Assembly: GCF_036324505.1 (NCBI RefSeq)
Contig: NC_086356.1
Location: 18,266,028-18,330,027, forward strand
Source: Eleginops maclovinus
Lineage: Eukaryota > Chordata > Actinopteri > Perciformes > Eleginopidae
Length of the DNA stretch: 64,000 bases
Direction: 5' to 3'
In this document: one piece after another, positions 57,866-64,000 of the stretch
Layout of the letters: each line of letters begins with the position of its first letter
How positions within the stretch are numbered: position 1 is the stretch's first letter
Made by a program: the position numbers and the translations under genes
Notes under the pieces: model-generated
The model's database searches: none
The model's input: the letters and a program-made list of their open reading frames with translations, nothing else
What the model was told of the DNA's origin: nothing

Positions 57866-60800
57866 TTTTTAAATAGGGATTCTCAGAATTAAACACAAAT
57901 AGACAATAAATAAGTATGTTTATTAATCATGTAGAATTGAAGGTAAAAATATGCAACATTTTGCAATAAAAAGCTTAAAAAATAATAATAATATACTGTG
58001 TTTATACAGTATAGTTTTTTGGGCTGTGAATGATATCTCAGTACTTCCCAACAATTTTCAGCACCAGAAAAATCTGTAGCTTTTAATTCAAGTAACATTT
58101 TGTTAGTTTTGTTTACCAAAAAACGCTGACGTTTGTGTATTTATGCCTTTTTTTTGTTGCCTTTTTAAATATATATTATTGGGGGGAAAAATGCAAAGGC
58201 TTACCTCTGAGTTATTTTCTTGCAGTGACATTAGCATAGAACAATTCCAAGTTATTGCATTTATATAGAACATTAAAGTATCATTTTGAAAAGGAGTATT
58301 TTTCCTATCCTCCACTTTAACAATCTTCCCCGCAGCAGGCTGGTCTGTTTTCTCTCTTGTTCGTGTAGTTTGCATGCATCATGTGACCCCTCACTGCTCC
58401 TTCTCTCAGGTAATAATCTGATTGTCATTGATGTTGTAAATAGAGTTTTTTCCTTAGTGGAATAACGCAGCTTGCACGGAGAGCGCAGTCTTGCAGTGCG
58501 GCTCTTTAATAATGTACAGTATTGTTTGAATTGCTGTATGAGAGAAACCATGAGCGCACCACAGAGAAGGAATAGCAGCACAGTGCCGTTACTTTCCCCT
58601 AAAGTCTTAATGATGGGTTCATTAAAAAGGTATCTAGCTCGGTAACTAAGCACAGATGGCGTAGCAGCAGTTATGGTCTATCAGACAGAGACTCTGGAGG
58701 AGATTTATGCCAAACCGCAGCTGAACCCCAGGAACCTTGTGCAACAGTCTCAACATTACAGTTATTTGATCTCGTGTCTGTCTCCAGTTCAACACGAGAT
58801 CCAAAGGCTCACTGTCCTTGACGTCCACTTAGTGTAAATGCGAATTCACTGTATCTATGGCGAGCGAATCAAGGCAAATCTAAACTGACACGTTTGTTCA
58901 GCTTTTCTATAAGTGTGCCTGTTGAAGTGAGGGGTAACCCAGGGGGCAGCAGATACTGTATCTCCACAGATGGCATAATATGCCTAAGGTTTTTGCTTCT
59001 CCCCTATAATGGTGTCAATCACTTTAATGAGAAAGCATGAAAATAGAAATCTTAACCTCCTGACCTTCGATGAGCTCGGCATGCACTGCAGTAAAATGCT
59101 CAATAAACCAGCCTGACAAATGGGCCTCTCTCTGGTGGCATTTATAGCTGCTGCACGCTGCTGCACACAGGCGTTAGGAGGCCTGCGCGCTCAACTATGT
59201 CAACGGCATTAGCAGCGGGGCCCTAATGTACCCACTAAGTGTGAGTCTGTTGTCTACAGATCAGCCGTACACACTGGAGCTTTAGGGCGTTGCATACAAA
59301 CATGATATCCCATCTTTAAAGCTGAATGAATGATGTAAAGTAAAAAATAAGATGCTTCCAGGCTGTATCCAGAAGTTGAAAACCTAAATAAACAATTGTG
59401 ACAGATTAAAAATAAGAAGAGGAAGAGAGAGTCGTAAAACCAGGGAAGACCAGGGCTGAACTTGAGTACAAGATAAACAAGCCATCAGCAAAACAATTGT
59501 TAGGTGATGTGTAGTCCTCTGGGTTCTTGTCAAAAGATTTTAGTACAACACTTGATGTACATAATGCTCCCAGACTCATAGCAACCTCCTTTATTCTTTA
59601 CTGTGCGATTTTGTGTCATAAAGTAATAGTTTAATATTTTAGGGAATAAACTTTTAGCTTTCTTGCCAGAGGAAAACCAATTGGAGCACGATCAAGACCA
59701 GTGGGCAGGTTTGCAAAAACACATTGTTTGCGGCCTGCAGGCTCTTATTCATGTGGGTGTGATCATTTGGAAATCATTTTTTAGAGATCTGACGCCCCTG
59801 TTCCTCAATGACGTGGGAGAGTAACAATAAAACGATGTGTTGACCTAATTGTGGCGCCTCACAAAGGAGATAATATTGAACAAGCCCCAAATCTTAGTTT
59901 CCCCTGACTGAATGTCAAGAATGATAATAAGGGAATTTCTGAATAATTAACCAAGGGGAAACTTTGGCAAAAGCTCAGGTTTCTGTTACCAAAATGTCAT
60001 TCCAGTGTGAACTAAAGGCCAAAAAGATTGACTGAATGAAACATGCATAGTCTCCGTGATGTCATGTTTCTGAAGAGCCGTTGTGAAGCTCAATGTTGAT
60101 GACTGTGGCTGCTGACTTCTTGGTTGTGCAAACTCCCCCGTAACTTCAGGGAAATACAGAAATGAGTGGTTAGCCGGTGGAGCCAAGCTAAGTGGCTAAC
60201 AACCTGTGAGGGCACCTAACTGTCCCTAAGAGTAGCCAGGTCCTTGATTATGCAAAACGTTAAACCTTAATATAATTGAAATGGCTGAAAGTTATATAAA
60301 GAAATCGCACTTATTGACAATAAAATCATAATTGTTTTTTCGTACCAGGCTGTAAACACGTTTATTTGTTGCGTTGCTGTCAAGATAGCATCAACATAGG
60401 TCTCTATGGGAATGTACTCGCTTTTTGGATACACGCTAACATCTCCTGCCAGTGGTTATGAGTATACATCTCTATTCATTGATGGGGTAGTGGAAATTTA
60501 GCAGCCCCATTTATGAGAAATGGTCTGGATTTGGAAAGATTGAGCTCTATTCCTCTTTAAATCCCTCTGCTGCAGATTCCTAGAGAGTCATTAGTGAGAC
60601 TGATGTTTTTTTCCTGAGAAAAATGGTAGATTTCCTGGTTGTGTGAGTGCAGAGAACTGGGCACCGTTAAGATGTCCCCGGGGAGATGTACCCACTTACT
60701 AATAAAAGCCTGTAGACATATTGTTTGTGCATGACTGACATCCTGTCTTCACCATGGCAACACAATGGAAAGACCGACTGTTTGGGGCTGTGGAAACATA

Positions 60801-61063
60801 CCCGTAGAGCCAAATTTGCGAACAAAAGAAGCAAATTTGTGACTCGTCATGAAACACATGACCTAGTTTATTGGACTGCACGGACATATGCATCCACACA
60901 CAGATACACATACACGCAGATTTCCTTTTAAGGGTGAGTGTTTATGTCAGTGTGCTGAGACTGCAGCGCTGAGACACAAGGACAGGCCGGCCACAGGATG
61001 TGAGGAGGGTGTGGTGACTGTTCTCATTCTCCCACAGACCATGGGACACACAGGACACACACA

Positions 61064-61200
61064 CAGTTGAAGTGGTGGAAATAGACCAACTACATTTACA
61101 AAGTGCTGCAATTTTCACGTACCATTCTTCACTCTAGTGTTTCCATTTAACGCTACTTCATACTTCTGCTCTGCTTGAGTTTGGAGGCCAATCCTTTACT
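61064..61200. repeat. Dispersed fish repeat, left end
   Basis: Starts GAAGTGGTGGAAATAGACC and continues CTACATTTACAAAGTGCTGC, the left end of the family whose right end is seen at 49313. Only the first part is present. Confidence 0.5.
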
Positions 61201-62482
61201 CTTTACTTCACTTCATTTATTTGACAACTTGAATAGCTTTGGAGATTGTGGTTTTACAAACAGAATATATGCCCAGTTTACATCTTTCTTTAAAGATGAA
61301 TTGTTATGGATGTAACTTTGTTTAATAGCATCCATAGCCATCATTGCGGTTGGATTTCCCCGAATTGCATTATTTAATTTTTGATGGTTCAGGAGGTTTT
61401 TACCCAGAGCTGAAATGTTAAAAATCAGATCAGATCCAGATGTCCAATGACTCAAATCCTTTATTTGGTCATTTTTTTTAGTTAAGCAACCAAAATAATA
61501 CATCTATCTTAAAATTGTTGCTTGAATCTGTGTGAAAAGTCAATTTATCACAGTTTCTGAAGGATTACCACAACACTGTTGCATGAGCATAGGGGATACA
61601 GCACAATTCCATAACCCAAAATCAAACAGATTTTTACCTTTTAATTTAATTAGAAATATCTCTAGGTTTTCAATTGGGAACAGTTGTGATGATTTGAGTA
61701 AATAACTCAACAAAATATACAGCATTTCGGATATTTTAATGTAGAGTTTGGGTATAAGCTTCTTCTTCCACCAGCAGTTGTTGAGGAACCTGTATATCTG
61801 ATAGTTGACTAAATGACATGTATCTAATTATCCACAGAGAGGTAAACCTGTGCCTTGCTGCTATGCCCTCCACACACACACCTAGAGTCCTTTCCCACCT
61901 CAGTGGCCCGCCCCATGCAGAGGTTAATGAACTTGTTTTGAATTCCTTCTCTTCTTGACAGGAACTACATTCCAAGCCTTGAAAATAGCGGCTGAAACAA
62001 AGAGAGGAAGTGATGTGAGAGCACTTCCTCTCGACTCCCCTCTGAATTTATCTCAATCCTGCAGACTCGCTCACCCCTCGCCTCCCGCCCGGCCCCACCC
62101 TGACCAGTGCTAAGAAAAGCGGCAGATTTGTGGCTCCAACCTTTAATCCATGCACTGCAGGTTGTTTAGGAGGAGACACAATCACAATTTGTGCTAATAG
62201 ATATCACAACGAAACACCCCAGTTAACAACTTCCATTAATAAAAACATCAATAAAATGCCATTACAGAAATCAATTTGGTTATGTTTTGAGGATTAGAAT
62301 GATATAAAAGGGCTATGAATAACACATTAACACTATAGAAAAGAGTGAAATTGCAAAGTTTGATGCGTATATAAGTGCAATTGAAGTGGAGATCTCCGGC
62401 TCAGAGTATGAGACAAAAACTATTTTGGGGAGAAAACAGCCTTTAAATGTGAGAAATTCAGTACAATTTCCATGATACCACA

Positions 62483-62630
62483 GAATGGAATAGAAAGCCT
62501 TTATTGTCATTATACAATAAATATACAAGGAGATTTTGTAGTGCAACACTGACACAGTGAACGAAAACAGACGAACAATAAAAGCACATAGACAATCATA
62601 CAAGGGGCAATAAATAATTAAAAGCAAGAA
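62483..62630 (-). repeat. LINE 3'-end-like remnant
   Basis: GAATAGAAAGCCTTTATTGT followed by CATTATACAATAAATATAC is the minus-strand appearance of an L2-type 3' end, frequent in fish. No reverse transcriptase frame is present. Confidence 0.4.
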
Positions 62631-64000
62631 GCTATCAACTATAAACTGCTTTAAGAAAAGTAGTTTAAAGTTCATATGAGTTGGGTAATTAAAATAATAT
62701 TGCACTTAAGACTGTATTATTTTGATAAACAATCAAATGAGTAGGGTAAAAAGAAAAGTAATGATATATACAACAATGAGACTTTTTTCTTTATGAATAT
62801 ATAATAAGGCATTATCTAATGCAACAGAGATCTACAGACAAACTAGACAGTTGCTAATGGTGTATTCTGGATGTTTTTTCTTCCACTGCTCTGATAGAAG
62901 CAAAGAAGCCCAAACTGTTCACGGTCCTGTGCATGATAAAAAAGGATGTTATTGCCTGTAGTGTCTCGCCCCGCCATTCAGCATCAACTGAGCAACCTCT
63001 CCCATTGTCGCCCTTCTTTGATCCTCATTGTCCGAGCCTTCACTCAGCCGCGAGCAGCCTGGTTATGATTATCCGCCCTGTTTGGTCCAAACTTGAATTT
63101 CTCCTCGATCCCTTGGCGTAAATGTAGATGTATTGATGGTGAGAAGTGGAGGATACATCTGTAACTTGTGTCAGGGTGTATTTTGCGCTTATTTCAATGC
63201 AAACCTGCTGTGACCTTTGACCTCTAATTCATACAGCTTTCTGTTGCAGGGACTTTTGCGGGCGATGGCAGTATCAGTAGTGAGCAAATGCCTCAGAGCT
63301 GAAGGAGGCTGTCTCGCGTTCAGTCTGCACTTTCCCTTCAGCTGTTTATTTTGTCACGATTCATTTCAATGTGACAAATGTTCACCATGACTTCTTTTAG
63401 TAAAATATGCAAACCAGAAAGGAACATATCTCTATTCCTTCCACCCAGCCACTGTACAGGTACAGTTGGTTGACTGTGTAAGACATTTGCTAATGCATGA
63501 ATGACGTGTTTGTTTTCTCAGCGCAGGTTATATAAGCACACCGCTCTAATCTACACTTTCAATGGGCTGAGAATCATTTAGGAAGGCTATAGCGCGAGAC
63601 GCTTAATGTTGATGTAATTGCAACATTAGAAGTGGAATAAGGGGTGGGAGACAGGAAGCACCATTTAGTTACCGGCTCAATCTCCAGAAGCAGATCTTCC
63701 GGTGGACGGGTGCTTCCCTGTGTTAACGCTACAATAATATACGAGTGGAGTGCGGGCTGATAGATGAGGAGATGAACAGGAGTGTGGGGGGGGGGAACAG
63801 TAGAGCTGAACAATTTACTAAAAACAATTGATTCCCTTTATATTTGGCAGATTTGTACTCCCTTAAACAAGGCTAGTGATGCGTTTGATTATTGTTTGAA
63901 TGGACTCTACAAGTTTTAGCTTTTTTTAACTATATCTGGTTTGCTGAATCTAAATGGTTTGGCATTCACATGCATTTCACCAGTCGGGTATATAATGATT

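Larger units (their letters stand above)
51541..64000. other. Intergenic stretch upstream of egfl7 without supportable genes
   Basis: Both strands carry only short frames without splice context. I looked for EGF-type exons (Cys-rich, NGGxC) on the plus strand, because NOTCH1 is the divergent neighbour in human, and found none up to 64 kb. Contents that I can name are a GT microsatellite, TTAA element copy C, an AAT/AAG-rich patch, one dispersed repeat end and one LINE-like tail. Confidence 0.6.

Noticed and set aside
61900..62130. GC-rich patch considered as notch1 exon 1 or promoter
   Set aside because: No ATG with a signal peptide and donor, and no EGF-type exon follows up to 64 kb.
63248..63300. 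GATGGCAGTATC followed by GTAG resembles the 5' end of U4 snRNA
   Set aside because: Similarity stops after about 20 bases, and the stem-loop and Sm-site parts of U4 do not follow.

Overview
The window reads as nuclear DNA of a ray-finned (teleost) fish. It is AT-rich and intron-rich. It carries very long CA/TG and AT microsatellites and fragments of typical fish DNA transposons (hAT-like, Tc1-like, and TTAA-flanked piggyBac-like elements). Three vertebrate genes can be recognised by hand-assembling exons with GT/AG splice sites. All three have human counterparts on chromosome 9q34: FNBP1, AGPAT2 and EGFL7 with its resident microRNA miR-126.

Layout. Positions 1-13036 are best read as the large first intron of a minus-strand fnbp1-type gene. 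Its first coding exon, eight codons beginning MSWGxELW, lies at 13037-13060, and the rest of the gene would lie left of the window. One unexplained open exon candidate (1355-1556, minus) sits in this intron. Positions 13061-19595 are a head-to-head intergenic interval with two CTCF-like motifs. Positions 19596-34648 (plus) hold a complete six-exon lysophosphatidic acid acyltransferase gene of 272 codons, agpat2 by neighbourhood. A long 3' UTR and a repeat-filled tail-to-tail interval follow to about 39.75 kb. Positions 40186-47476 (minus) hold a complete eight-coding-exon egfl7 of 286 codons: signal peptide, EMI domain, EGF, calcium-binding-type EGF, coiled coil. It has a 5' UTR exon part at 47477-47641 and a likely distal noncoding first exon and promoter near 51.25-51.54 kb. 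The miR-126 hairpin lies in the intron just after the second EGF exon (43275-43358, minus), with both mature arms recognisable. From about 51.6 to 64 kb I find no convincing exon, only microsatellites and transposon remnants. In human, NOTCH1 lies beyond EGFL7 in divergent orientation, so this stretch may be the intergenic space towards notch1.

The genes are not one pathway. fnbp1 encodes an F-BAR membrane-curvature and actin adaptor, and agpat2 makes phosphatidic acid for glycerolipid synthesis. egfl7 with miR-126 is an endothelial locus in which a secreted protein and a microRNA share one transcript. The most interesting structural points are a 193-nt egfl7 intron that is 83% CA repeat starting at intron base 3, a second 212-bp CA tract 50 nt before another egfl7 acceptor, a 52-bp perfect palindrome, and an intact non-autonomous hAT-type element with a perfect 8-bp target duplication.
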